The notes under the pieces: generated by a model | Database searches by the model: none | What the model was told of the DNA's origin: nothing | The model's input: the letters and a program-made list of their open reading frames with translations, nothing else | Source of the DNA: Meandrina meandrites | Lineage: Eukaryota > Cnidaria > Anthozoa > Scleractinia > Meandrinidae | Reading direction: 5' to 3' | DNA length: 64,000 nucleotides | NCBI GenBank assembly: GCA_963693305.1 | Contig: OY855914.1 | Coordinates: forward strand, 14,227,699-14,291,698 | Shown here: positions 33,532 to 45,200 of the stretch, one piece after another | How positions within the stretch are numbered: the stretch's first letter is position 1 | How the letters are laid out: each line of letters opens with the position of its first letter | Position numbers and translations under genes: made by a program

Positions 33532-34018
33532 ACCTCCAGGGAAAACGAAAATTGCTTCAGGAAATCGGGGATAAAATTACAGAGAAGTACCATCCAAGGG
33601 AAACGAAAATTGCTTCGAGAAATCGGGGATAAAATTACAGAGAAGTACCATCCAAGGGAAACGAAAATTGCTTCGAGAAATCGGGGATAAAATTACAGAG
33701 AAGTACCATCCAAGGGAAATGAAAATTGCTTCGAGAAATCGGGGATAAAATTACAGAGAAGTACCATCCAAGGGAAACGAAAATTGCTTCGAGAAATCGG
33801 GGATAAAATTACAGAGAAGTACCATCCAAGGGAAATGAAAATTGCTTCGAGAAATCGGGGATAAAATTACAGAGAAGTACCATCCAGGGGAAACGAAAAT
33901 TGCTTCGAGAAATTGGGGATAAAATTACAGAGAAGTACCATCCGAGGGAAATGAAAATTGCTTCGAGAAATCGGGGATAAAATTACAGAGACGTACTGTC
34001 CAGGGAAAACGAAAATTG
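33532..34018. repeat. 58-bp minisatellite, 8 copies
   Basis: The word ATTGCT recurs at 33551, 33609, 33667, 33725, 33783, 33841, 33899 and 33957, an exact 58-bp period. Copies differ by a few substitutions (AACG/AATG, CCAAGG/CCAGGG/CCGAGG). The two variant types alternate in part of the array, hinting at a higher-order 116-bp unit. No spacers, so not a CRISPR array. Confidence 0.95.
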
Positions 34019-35643
34019 GAATCGGAATCGGAATTCAACTGTAACTCATCATTGATACACGAAATGACATTCTGTTCGTGAAGGATTGAAATCTTATTTC
34101 TCCATACAGTATCTTTGCATTTTCAAGTGACAGGTGATGGGAATAAAGATAATCATCAATCCAATCAAAGTAACTGTTATACTTATCAGTCTTGATTTTG
34201 CTCTTAACTAAGCTCTCAGCCATCTTGTCTTTTCTTGTCAGTAGTAAGCGACCAGAGAAAATAGTTGAAATTCAGGCGTGAAATGCATGACAATCACTTA
34301 TCTTGAGAGTGAAAAATAAAAACGGAAAAATTAATATATATACATATTCCTATAATTAATAACTCAAAACATTGTTTGAGGAGTAGAAATAATTGGCGAT
34401 TTCGGATTCAGTTTCTAATTAAAATACGATTATCAGGATTATGAAACTGTCCAGCCAAGTCTCTCAAAAATAATCCATTTGAAATAAATGAATTAATGCT
34501 CACAGCAATTTTATCCACTCGTTTACTTTGCGAGACAAAACTAATAATTTGAATTCACAAGTAACAAATTTTTGCCTTAAAAGCACCCTCAAATTACACG
34601 CATTGTGTACTCAAGTATTAACAATAAGACCCCTTTTCGCCGCTTTTGTCACAAAACAATGAAAGTAGTTAACTTTTACTCGAAAACAATATTATTCCAT
34701 GCAAATTCATTCGTCACCTGGCTGGCCAAACGAATTCCGCCGTTGCTGTTGCGGCGATACAGAACAACACTCAGCACACGAGTCGAGAGAGATTTTAACG
34801 TACTCCTTGAGAAAAATAAGCTCGTCTTTCTGCTGCTGTCGATTGCGTTTAGTTATTCAAAATCCAGAAGAAAACAACCAGGAGACCTTAATAATCGAAT
34901 CATCTCTGAGGAAAAAAGGTAGGTACATTTTCGCCAGTTCTTTTATGTCAATAAAACAGTACTTTCTATGCAAAGCATGATTCGATTTCGATCTCTTTAC
35001 TTTTAGTAAAAGAGCCTGAATTATCGTTAGGCCCGTTTCCCTTATTTCACTTGATAAATACTTATTCTAATGAGTTAATCCAAAAACTATATCAGTGAAG
35101 TAAAGCATTGCCGTTAACTTCAAACGGGTTTTCTTCGCCGTTTTATTTGCGCGTTACTTTGGCTGGCTTTTTATCATTTATAATACATGCGGTCTAGTTG
35201 ACGGTCTCGTGTTAATTGCGAATGTATTAAAACTGCTATCGCTTGTTTTAACTATCTCAATCTGATGTTTGCCACAATATGTTTACTGATGTATTAGAAA
35301 GAACACGAAAGAAGGAAATTACTACAAACGTTGCACGCAGTGCATTTTTGTATACTACTTCTATTGCCAAACAGAAAGGCCATTAAAGAACTATGAACTC
35401 ATGGTATATGGTATATGGTATATGAACTCATATACCATGGCCTGCAAACCAATCAAAACTCATGAATTGCAATATAACATGGCTAGTTTTCAATAAAAAG
35501 TAGTATCCCTCGAGAGTGTAGTAAGGGTCGGTTAGGAGGGCTGTTGGTATGCCGAGTATACCCAGGAGCCATAATGAGTTACCATGAGGAGATCTTTTTA
35601 CTCTGGTATTGTAGTTAAATGTTATGTTTTCCCGCTCATTTTA
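34019..35643. other. Intergenic flank of DYNLRB
   Basis: Nothing recognised as coding. A possible donor (AAAAAAG/GTAGGT at ~34918) follows a GC-richer stretch and could close a non-coding first exon of the dynein light chain gene, but this is unproven. A small palindrome built from GGTATATG lies at ~35401-35440. Confidence 0.3.
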
Positions 35644-35731
35644 GGCCCTTGTCCCATTGACGATCTCTTTGTGCTTTGCCTGAAGCTCCAGCAAACACTG
35701 TTTATCAAGGGAAGAATTCACAGTGCACAAG

Positions 35732-36079
35732 ATGGGTGATGCTAGGATGCAAGTGGAAGCCATGTTGGATCGCATCCAAACTCACAAGGGTGTAGTAGGA
35801 CTTGTCATCGTCAGCGAGGACGGCATCCCAATCAGATCCACCCTGGACAACTCGACCACTCTTCAGTACGTGGCCATGTGCAATACTCTCTGCGGGATAG
35901 CTCGCGGGATCGTACGGGATACTGACCCGCGGAACGACCTGAAGATTCTGCGCGTAAGAACGAAGAAAAACGAGATCATTATGGCGCCAGAAGAAGGGAA
36001 GTACCTGATAGTGATTCAAACAGGAGAACAAACGCAGCAGCAATCTTTGAAAACACTGATAGAGCAGGGAGTAAAATAG
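35732..36079 (+). CDS. DYNLRB: Dynein light chain, roadblock type
   Basis: Subunit of the cytoplasmic (and possibly axonemal) dynein cargo-binding complex; acts as a dimer at the intermediate chain. Start at ATG 35732 (context AAGATGG) gives 115 residues. Family-typical stretches: THKGVVGLVIVSEDGIPIRS (20-39 approx.), TLDNSTTLQY, VRDTDPRNDLKILRVRTKKN, and YLIVIQTG. A short extension after it (about 18 residues, EQTQQQSLKTLIEQGVK) is longer than in the ~96-residue vertebrate proteins. The whole coding region is in one exon, with a plausible acceptor (CGCTCATTTTAG) at ~35643, so the 5' UTR is probably split. Single-exon coding could mean a retrocopy or intron loss. No AATAAA is seen shortly after the stop. 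Confidence 0.92.
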   Translation: MGDARMQVEAMLDRIQTHKGVVGLVIVSEDGIPIRSTLDNSTTLQYVAMCNTLCGIARGIVRDTDPRNDLKILRVRTKKNEIIMAPEEGKYLIVIQTGEQTQQQSLKTLIEQGVK

Positions 36080-37765
36080 ATGTTTACAAATGACAGTACA
36101 GAACACTTAATTTATTTTCTTTATATAAAAAGACCGCTGCGAGCCTTAGATTGTCATGGAATTCGAGCCCTTGAACGATTTCGTCAGCAGTAAGAATTGG
36201 TGCTGCTGCACAAAAATGAACGATGGCTTGTGCTTTATTTTTACGGCATAGAATGCCAAAAGACATGTAGTGGTGGAAGTATTGTACAGTATACAAAACT
36301 GTCATTCTTGTACTCAGCCCATCTCGCTCCCGGGCAAGAGATTGAAAATATATGCAGGCGTATAGCAAACCATATTTCTTGAATGTCACCATGAATTTAT
36401 TGTCTACCTTCTTGCTTTCTTATCTAAAATAATGACAATTCAAATGGCAGTTTCTTCGAAAAGTCCCAGTACCGATTTTGTGCTAGCTACTGCTAGCTAT
36501 AGGAAGAACTCCCAACAATTAACCATCCCTGACTCCCTGGTTCACGCATTACGAACCTCTTTTTGGAGGAAATGCCTTTTGACAATGCAACTGATTATGA
36601 CGCCTTCCTGTTTCGCAAACAGATCAGGTATACATCAGTAAATTGATGGAATCAATACCCACAAGTCCTCGGTCCTCCCCCACACCTCTCACCTCTGCAC
36701 CTGCCTGCGAAGTGCAAAATGAAAGGTAGCTAGGCGTGACCGCTTTATCAGAACTAGGCATATAAAAATAGCGTTTTTGGTCTGTCTATTGGCCCAGAAT
36801 TTGAATAGTTTCAATTCCATAAGAAATACAAGACCGTACTCTTTTCTTCTTCTTATACTGCAAAAAATATCTCCCATCTCGCTATATCAAATCCAGTCAA
36901 ATACAATGTAAGCACTGTTCCCGGGCCATGCAAATGAAGAGGTTTCCACATTTTGGCCGCGCAGAAATTGGGGAAAGGGCAAAAGGACCAGATATCAGGA
37001 TCAAGCAAGATCGACAAAAAAGGCATGAAAAATCCAGTCTTTTTCTCGTCTTGGCTGATTGTTTTTAAAATAGAAAAAGAAGGGTTCTTGATGAAGTGAA
37101 CTTCCTGGAAAGTGTCTTCGTTTTGAACTAGCTAGCTAGCGTTTATTACGATGAAGTGCTAACGCTCGAAAGTTTCCGGCAAACTCGCTACGGTTTTAAT
37201 CAAAAGGCCCATTTGGCCTGCCTCGTGTCACTTTTATAAAAGCTTTTCTTGAAACTGATCTCTTTTCGCGACTTTTTATTGCTTGACGCAAACCTTGCTC
37301 ATGGCTTGTTAAAGTGTCCAAGATATCGAAAATTGTTAAAAAAGCGAAAAAAAAATTTAAAAATTAAATAATCAAAAGCATAACTTATGTTGCTTTTTGT
37401 CGCTGAATGAAAGTTACGTTATATTGCAGCGTGACATTTACAACACGATATGATACACGTGTAAGCCAGGGCAATCTCTCAGGGCAATCTGTTGACATTT
37501 CTGTTTGTCATATCGAAGAGGACACACTGAGAACACATCGAATATTACTTCTCACTTTCGGTTATACTTTGTATTAGTCCTTCCTAACTAACATGGTGTA
37601 TTTCGTTCTTGTTTGACGCGGTTTCTTGTTGAGTTATGCATGTAATTAATTTTCAGTACCTGTATGAAAGACTTTCTAAAACAGCTTTTCGCACCGGCTA
37701 GAATCTTGTTATAAGGATTAGGATGTTATTGTAAGAACCGTAGAGCAAGATCCATATTTTACTTA
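36080..37765. other. Intergenic, nothing recognised
   Basis: AT-rich sequence downstream of DYNLRB. ORFs are short, unconvincing and mostly overlapping on opposite strands. Confidence 0.35.
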
Positions 37766-38624
37766 GGGACCGGTCATAAATTAGAGGGGGGGGGGGGGGG
37801 GGTAGGAGGACTGGTGCATTTTTATTTTGGCCTACCTGTTTTGGGGAGACCCTCCCCATTCCTGGTGCAGAAAAAATGTTGGCCCTCCAAAATAGTTTGC
37901 ATAATTTATCATGACCCCCCCCCCCCCCTCCCCTCCCCCACCAATCCCTGCAAAGCAAAGCAAAGGGCAGGGAAGATACTTAAAGATATTACTGAGCTAA
38001 TATCTGCTAATAATCACTAATGTAAATGTTGAAAGTGTTGTATCTCTCAAGCGTGATCAAATGAGATACCTCAAAGAAATGGAAAAATATGAGAAAATTT
38101 GTGAGGAAGCACTTTAGTAGTACCATCCAGGTCTTTTGGAAGAAAATGGGCAACTCTCTATCACAGGAGACCATCAAAGTGAAAGTACTGGAAGTGAAAG
38201 TGAATCAGATCTAGAGCAATGATCATTATCAAGCTGTTAAGTAACTAGTTTATATCACTTCAAGAAACCAGTTATAAATCGTTAAAAAGATATATTTACA
38301 TTCAATTTTGACAATTTACTGTTTGTTCAAGTCAGGAGAGAATCTAGACATAGGACCAAGAAGTGTTATTAAAAACCCATGTTAATATTTTACAGTCATC
38401 AAATAAACAATGTGTTCTATATAATATTTACAGAAGAATGACTGTGACTTCAGAAGAATTCTAGGTTGACTCCTTGACCCCAGCAACTTTGCATAAAAAA
38501 TAATGACCCCCCCTAAATGACAAGCACCAAATTGTTTGGCCCTCCCTTTTGAGCTTGCATGAAAATCAGTGGCCCTCCCCATGTTTGCTCCAGCCCTCCC
38601 CCCCTCTAATTTATGACCGGTCCC
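37766..38624. mobile_element. TIR element with GGGACCGGTCATAAATTAGAG ends
   Basis: The left end GGGACCGGTCATAAATTAGA (37766) is mirrored by TCTAATTTATGACCGGTCCC (ending 38624); both run into G or C tracts. The flanks share TTA (37763-37765 and 38625-38627; TTAA on the right), suggesting a TTAA-type target with one mutated copy. The interior has a region at ~38100-38215 with a reading-frame-like bias (GAAAGTGAAAGTGAATCAGA), possibly a transposase scrap, but no intact gene. Confidence 0.7.
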
Positions 38625-39114
38625 TTAAACCCTTTAAGTACTGCCAACTTTGATAAAACTGCCAGAATTAACTTAATCTTGCAATAAGAATGTCAGGAAT
38701 CTTACATTTTGGAATTTTAATGTAATGTTACAGTTTGGAATGACCAGAATACAGCCACCCACAAACAACATATAGCTCGTGTCGCACGTGTAACACGCGT
38801 GACACGAGGCAAAACTCACCCTTTATAGCTTGGTCAACAAACAGAATTTTAAGCCCAACTGCCCAAAGGCTTGAATTTTTTAGGCTCGCGTCTTCGTCAA
38901 TCTTTCTTACTCTGGCTGACAAAAACAAGAAAATAGAAAAAGTCGAGTTGTGTCAAGACTACCCAAATTTATAACAAACTTAGCTTACAAGCAGCCGTCT
39001 CCTATTTTCTCTCGTTGTTCCTTTTCCGCAATACGCGCTACAGTAGTTACAGCCAAGTGGGTGGGGGAGTGGGGACGAAGAGACCTCAGTAACAGTGAAA
39101 TAATGTTCCATCAT

Positions 39115-39127
39115 GTTCCATAGCAAC
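39115..39127 (+). promoter_or_regulatory. X-box-like (RFX) site
   Basis: GTTCCATAGCAAC resembles the palindromic RFX-binding X-box consensus (GTTGCCATGGCAAC type), 125 bp upstream of the predicted ATG. RFX factors drive ciliary genes in animals. Identification by eye; a chance match is possible. Confidence 0.45.
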
Positions 39128-39166
39128 AACGTGACCAAAACGTAGCAACAGCATCAAACTGTTTCC

Positions 39167-39176
39167 AAGATGGCGG
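39167..39176 (+). promoter_or_regulatory. YY1-like AAGATGGCGG element
   Basis: AAGATGGCGG matches the common YY1 core found close to start sites of broadly expressed animal genes. Its own ATG opens a four-codon upstream ORF ending at 39184. Confidence 0.4.
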
Positions 39177-39252
39177 ACGAATGATGACTTTTGAATCGTT
39201 GTGGGTTAATTCGTTGTAAGCCTTTTAGTTAATATACTTCGTGTCATATTCA

Positions 39253-42200
39253 ATGAATATAACAATTTCAGCTCCCGAAGACTATGAAGAAGAAGGACTC
39301 AAACCGCCCAAGGCTCGAAATCTGTTGCCATCTAAGAAATATCGGGAGAGTGTCAAGAGATGGGGCGAACCAACAGAGCTCAAGAGAAAGCGAGTTGTTA
39401 TTGTACCTAGCATAAAATGCGCTGCTAGAGATGTTAGAGCGACAACGAATTGGAAAGGTGAGAAGATAGCTAAATCAGGATGCAAAGAAAAACATCGCCC
39501 CAAGTACTAGTGTTCGATGGAATTTTCAGACATGAAGGGATTTTGTATGACTTGTTAGAAGAAATTTTGTATGACTGACCGTCGTTTCCCTTGGTCTGGT
39601 ATCCGAGTCCAGTTGTCCCCAGTATTTCGCGGATGTCTGCTTTAAACCGCTCTGAAATTATATAGTGGTAGGGAACTTGGCTAGATTGCAGAATACCCGG
39701 CCCACTTCTTTACATCATCAAATACTGCTCCCGCAGTCCTGCAGTCGAGATAATTTACATAACAGCTGTATACAAACGTCACGGGAAATAATGTGTATGC
39801 CTCGTTCTTAAAGCGTGTTGCGACAAGGATTTAAGTGGAATAGATGTGTATTTCTTGTGAGCCGAAACAAGCACGATACATATGAATATACCTCGTTCTG
39901 TAATCCATGAGCATTAAAGTGCACCTAACCCCTAATTTTTTCTACTTATTTTCAAAAAGAATGCATAATTTGATGAAGATTAAAAAAAAATTATGCGAAT
40001 CCATTAAATCCCCGCGAATTTATGGAGGTTTGAAGTTCGGATTTCCTGGTTCACGACCGCGCGCGAGGAGATCTGGAACCCAATGTTGTTGTGACGTCAG
40101 CAGGGGAATCAAATTTCAGCTTTCGTGCCGATGGTGCGACAAATCTGCAGTTCGTGAAATTTCTCGCTTCAAAACTTCTTAGTTCGAAAATCAGCCACCG
40201 AAATAATTTAAGGCCTTCAAAAGATGTCATCAGACAACTCAGACTCGGAGTATTGGATTCCCCAGCCGACGTCACAACCTTACTAGGGCCCAGTTTCCCT
40301 TGGGACTCGGCGGTGAACCAAAGTGGCGCGAATTTTGCGAAGTTTGAAAATTCACAAAAAATCGAAGACAAGTCGTATGATGATAATTTTTTCACTGTTG
40401 CAATCAGGAGCACAAGGAGTTTTTTGGGGGCTAAAAAAAATATTTGGGGTTAGGTGCACTTTAACTATTTTTTTTCTACTACAGGAGTGCGGGACTGCGG
40501 GAGCACTTGTTGTATACCCACTTAATATTTCTTGTTTTTTTCGACTGCAGGAGTGTGGGACTGCGGTACTGCGGGAGCACTAGTTCTATGCCCACCTAAT
40601 ATTGTTTTTTTTTTTCGACTGTGAGAGTGCGGGACTGCGGGACTGTGGGAGCACTAGTTAGTTTAACTGCCCAACCTTTTATTTAATTATTCGACTTCTA
40701 AAATTGTTAGTACATTTCTCACTGCGGGACCACCGGAGCAGTCAAGATAATTTACATAACAACTGTATACAAACGTCACGGGACTTACGCTCTGGCTGGG
40801 CCGGGTATTCTGCAATTGCTCCAGGAACTTAACCTATGAAAAACATCTAAGGGAAGACATGACCTTAATTTGTGGATAGAAATCAAACTTAAGCTATAAA
40901 TATTGATTTTCTTGACAACGCTTGGAAACAACTTGAAAAGTTTAGCCTTAATTTTTCAAGTTGCAATCCATCCACCCAAGCCATCCGCAGCCAAAGATGC
41001 TTGTTAAGGGGGGTGACTCTTAACTACAAATTTGTTACTAAGGCAGGTTTCTAATTGTCATATTATTTTTGAAATCAGGCCTCACACGGATAAGCTTTTT
41101 GCACGAGTTGTTCTATTGAAGATTTCTCCAAGAGTTTCAAGTCAAGGCCATATTTGATGTGTCACGTGACCAGAACAGAATTAACCCTAAAACTCAAAGG
41201 GCGGATAGATTTTAAAATTAGAATAAGTGTCAATAGTTCAAGAACGTCCACATGCGTAATGTGACGTATTGTTTTTGCGAAATTTGCATTATTACAAGAG
41301 TTAGGGGGTAATAAACACTCGTATTTGCAGACTTTCATCAGTAGTGTTTCCTTTTTTCGTGTAAACGGTAAAAGCATACGTCAGATTACAAAGACGGCTA
41401 CGTTATTTCTGATTCATAAAGAAATTGCAACTTTACATTGTTTCCGTGGAGCTTTAGGGATTTTAAATTCTGACATGGGGTTTGGGACTGGCACTAGTTT
41501 CTAAACGCTAGATGCAAGCTACTTAACTAATTGTAGGCTAACCAGAATGATATTTAGGCTAACCCGAGTGATTGGTCAATAAAGAAATTATTTATTGGGT
41601 TCGATGGTAGGAGAACACATCCTAATCTTGTGGTGGCATGTGGTCCCGTGCTTGTCCTGTGAATGTGCAAGCGAAAGTTGTCCTATGTTTGTATCTTTGT
41701 ATGTGGCAGTTAATTAATGATGTCACAGTGATTCAATCCCCTTAGTTTGCGTTTTTGAGTTTGCCTTGTGAGTTGTGCTGAACACATGGAATACTGTAAA
41801 TTAAAGTTAAATGGAAAACTATACGTTTCAGCAGTGCTCCCTTCAACAGTAGTAAAAAAGTTGCTGTGATGCCTTGTGCGCTGTTGGATTGAAATTGTTT
41901 CATGGCCAGTTTGAAGTGATGTTGGACGCGCGCTGTTAGTGTTTATGTTGCACGCATTAAATCATTGGTCATGCACCATGCTTTCTTCTTCGATCATTTG
42001 CTGGCAAGCTACAAGTAGCACATTGTAGTTAAACCCTGGTGAGCATGTCGAACGCACTACATAATCTATGATTAGTCTCCTAGTACCTACGTACAGAATA
42101 TCATTATGTGCATGGACTGCAAGCAGTCAGTTACTGTTCTTGAAACCCTAAAAGAATTAAAATTATGCAAATCAGGGGGAAAATCAATAGGGAATGAGGC

Positions 42201-45200
42201 AAGGCGGCACTTGCTTTACATGCACAAGAAAAATATGTTTTTAATTAGTACACTTAAGTAAGCTTTAGCAAACTAGTAAGCTTAACCTCAGTGCTTTCTT
42301 CAAAATTTGAGTGCGCTGTATCACTACATTCTCTTACCCCATTTCCTGCCCCCATTTAATTGATTTTGATAATAAAAAACTGCAATAATGAAACCTTTCT
42401 TGTTTTATAGATAAGAATGCCCAACTTGATTCAGAGAGTGACAGCTTAAGTTCTCAAGTGGAAAGCTACAAGAGGAAATTACAGGATCGCAAGAAGACTA
42501 GGGAGATTTTAAATAGCTGTGGTCTTAAGCAAGACTGGCTTAAAAATAAAACTGGCAGGACTGAGCTTGAAAGTAGGGTACTTAAAAGAATGCTTTTGAA
42601 AGGACGACCTGAGATCACCATCAAAAAGGTAAACTACGTACATGTACTGGCAGAGATGACACTGCATAATTTGCATATTCTTACTAAATTTTCACGACAC
42701 ACTAATTTTGCTAACAATACATGACACGAACAGTTAGTGTTGTGAACATAACGTGATGCAAAAATTAAGTGACTCACACTATGTAAATAATGTAGAAAGA
42801 ATGAGTTTATTGCTACTAAACAGTCTAAAAAGAAAGTGGATAGTGGACTTAGCTGGAGATGTTGATGCATGGTAAGTTATTGGTTTTAAAACCAATTCAT
42901 GTAACTTGATTGGTGGATGTATAACTTATTTAGCAATGCACAGCAGAAGCTCCATATGTCTTGTAAGGATGGGAGAAACCGTAGCCAGGATTTTTTCAGA
43001 GGTACGCACAATTTTCCAAATCCCCAGGGCCGTAGCTAGCATGAGGCAAGATGAGCCACTTGCCTCATCTTATTTTGGCGTTTGTCCAGTGTCATGTCAC
43101 ATTTCCTGGCATGCGGTGACAAGTCATGTACAAGATTAAAAGACCTCCTGGACAGAATTTGTTTGCTCTAAAGGAATGAAGTAAGTTAACATTCTTTCAA
43201 ATAAGTCATCTTCATTTCTCACTGTTAATCCCTCAACCCCACTCAAAATGCATTGCAAAGAAAAATCAAAGATCTCTTTGAGATCCGACTATTTTGCATG
43301 GAGTATGCGAAAGGATGATAATATTGAAAGAGATTTGCGATGCATTAACCCATTGACCCCCAGTCCCGAGGGCTTTTATTAGCGTGCACCCACCCCCAAA
43401 AATTCCCGGCTCTTTTACGGCATTTAACAAACGTGCGAGTGGATAAAAAAAACCATATGCGTACTAAATTCAGACAAATAATTCGTTTCCAGACATGCTG
43501 AAAGACCAATTTATGATTTAAAATGCTTATCAACTTTGATAAGTTGATCCCAAACCAAACTTGAAGACGGTGGAAAAAATGTCTTCACCTCCGCGCGTCA
43601 TGTTAACAACTCGCAAAAACACGAACTCTGTCGAGTAGACTTCACTCATAAGAACTATTATGAACAGACTTTACACATAAGAATTGTTTTCACGCTGTCA
43701 ATGTGTAGTTGCGCACATTGCGGTCAGCGGTTATGACATTTAGGATAGGTCCCGTATGTAGAGCACATGGTTAGTTTTCGCTCGCGTGTGAAGTTTGGAC
43801 CGCCATTACTACAGTTGTTGTTCTTTATTCGATGTAATTTCTACGGATTGAAGCATTACAGTATTATTCTTGTCAACTCTGCCTACCCTCTTTAATTACG
43901 ACTCGTGTCTACGCGACATTATTTGGTGCCGAGACCAGGATATGGCAGAGAATCTCGCGAAACTTCAAGCATCTCGAGCCGGCTACCGAGCTCATCTGAC
44001 GCAAACACGCAAGAAGGCGCCGCAAATAATGGCCAAGGAAACGCTGAGTGAACTTGACCTTGTCTCTCTGAATAACATACTGGAGCAACTGGCCAGAAAG
44101 AAGTCAATTCTCAAGGAATTAGACCAAAAAATCGTCACTTTACTTGAAGATCCAGCTGAACTTGAAAAGGAGATTTTCGACACAGAAGTTATCCAAGAAG
44201 ACATCGATGAGACCTCTTCACAGATAAGTAACTTTATTCACCATTCATTATCTGTTGAGAAATCTCCTCCGAGTACTTCTCAGTCTAATACATCTAACCA
44301 GGGAACGCCCCCAGTTGTAATACTCGACTCGGAAAACGCACAAGCACCTCCCGGGACTTTATCAGACTCTAGTTCTGCAGGGACCTCAGCACCTCAAGAA
44401 ATTCTTAATGAAACAACCGCCAGCGGAACCTTTCAAGCCCCTCAAGTTCCCTCGGGCGCACAACCACCCTTGCAAGTCCAAATGGCAAACACACCAAACC
44501 CTATGCAAGCCCTATCAAGTAACCAGGCCAGTTCCCCTAACCATGGTAGTCGTCTCTCCAAACTGAATCTTCCAACATTTACGGGAAACCCACTTCACTG
44601 GTGTACGTTTTGGGACTCATTTGAAGCTTCAGTCCACTCCAACTCAAATCTTAGTGGGATACAAAAGTTCAGTTATCTCCAGGCCCAGCTAGTGGGGGAT
44701 GCATCTAGAGCTATAGCTGGCTTTCCCCTTACCAACAACAATTACGAGCAAGCTGTTAATCTTCTCAAGGAACGTTTTGGCCAGCCCAGCAAAATAATTA
44801 ACGCGCACATGCAAGCCCTACTGGATCTTTCAAGCCCTTCTTATCAATTAACAAGCTTGCAATTATTCTATGATTCTATGGAAAACCATGTGAGAGGTTT
44901 GGGGTCACTTGGAAAATCACATGAAACCTATGGAGATTTGCTCGTCCCAATTGTCCTAGGAAAGCTACCTCATGAACTAAGACAGAACCTAGCCCGTGAA
45001 CATGATAGTCTGGAATGGAAATTTCAACAGCTAAGAGAAGCCATTCTGAAGGAAATTAGGATCTTAGAGGCTGGTATCAATGTTAATTCGCCAAACATAT
45101 CCCAACATGGAACCTCCTCAACAGTAACAAGCCAATTCCTCACCCAGACTCAAGGAAAACAACCAAACCTCACAAAGTCTAAAACACCTGCTAAAAGGAA

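Larger units (their letters stand above)
38625..39252 (+). promoter_or_regulatory. 5' flank and putative promoter of the EF-hand gene
   Basis: Holds an X-box-like site (39115-39127), a second TAGCAAC half site at ~39143, a YY1-like AAGATGGCGG (39167-39176) and a short upstream ORF (ATG GCG GAC GAA TGA, 39170-39184). No TATA box is visible. Confidence 0.4.
39458..42410 (+). other. Intron 1 of the EF-hand gene
   Basis: Contains the composite TIR element 39686-40815. The rest (40816-42410) is AT-rich with no recognised exon or repeat boundary. Confidence 0.5.

Noticed and set aside
33532..34018. Possible CRISPR-like array
   Set aside because: Units are contiguous 58-bp tandem copies without variable spacers, and the host is a eukaryote.
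34605..34922. 105-codon ORF upstream of DYNLRB
   Set aside because: No domain or homology; only the donor-like GTAGGT at its end is of interest as a possible UTR exon border.
40051..40453. Overlapping ORFs of 120 codons on both strands
   Set aside because: They mirror each other because the nested MITE (39914-40462) is partly palindromic.
43870..43941. Longer Gag start inside the LTR
   Set aside because: The upstream extension begins at a non-ATG codon within the LTR and crosses the primer-binding site; the ATG at 43942 is the first usable start.
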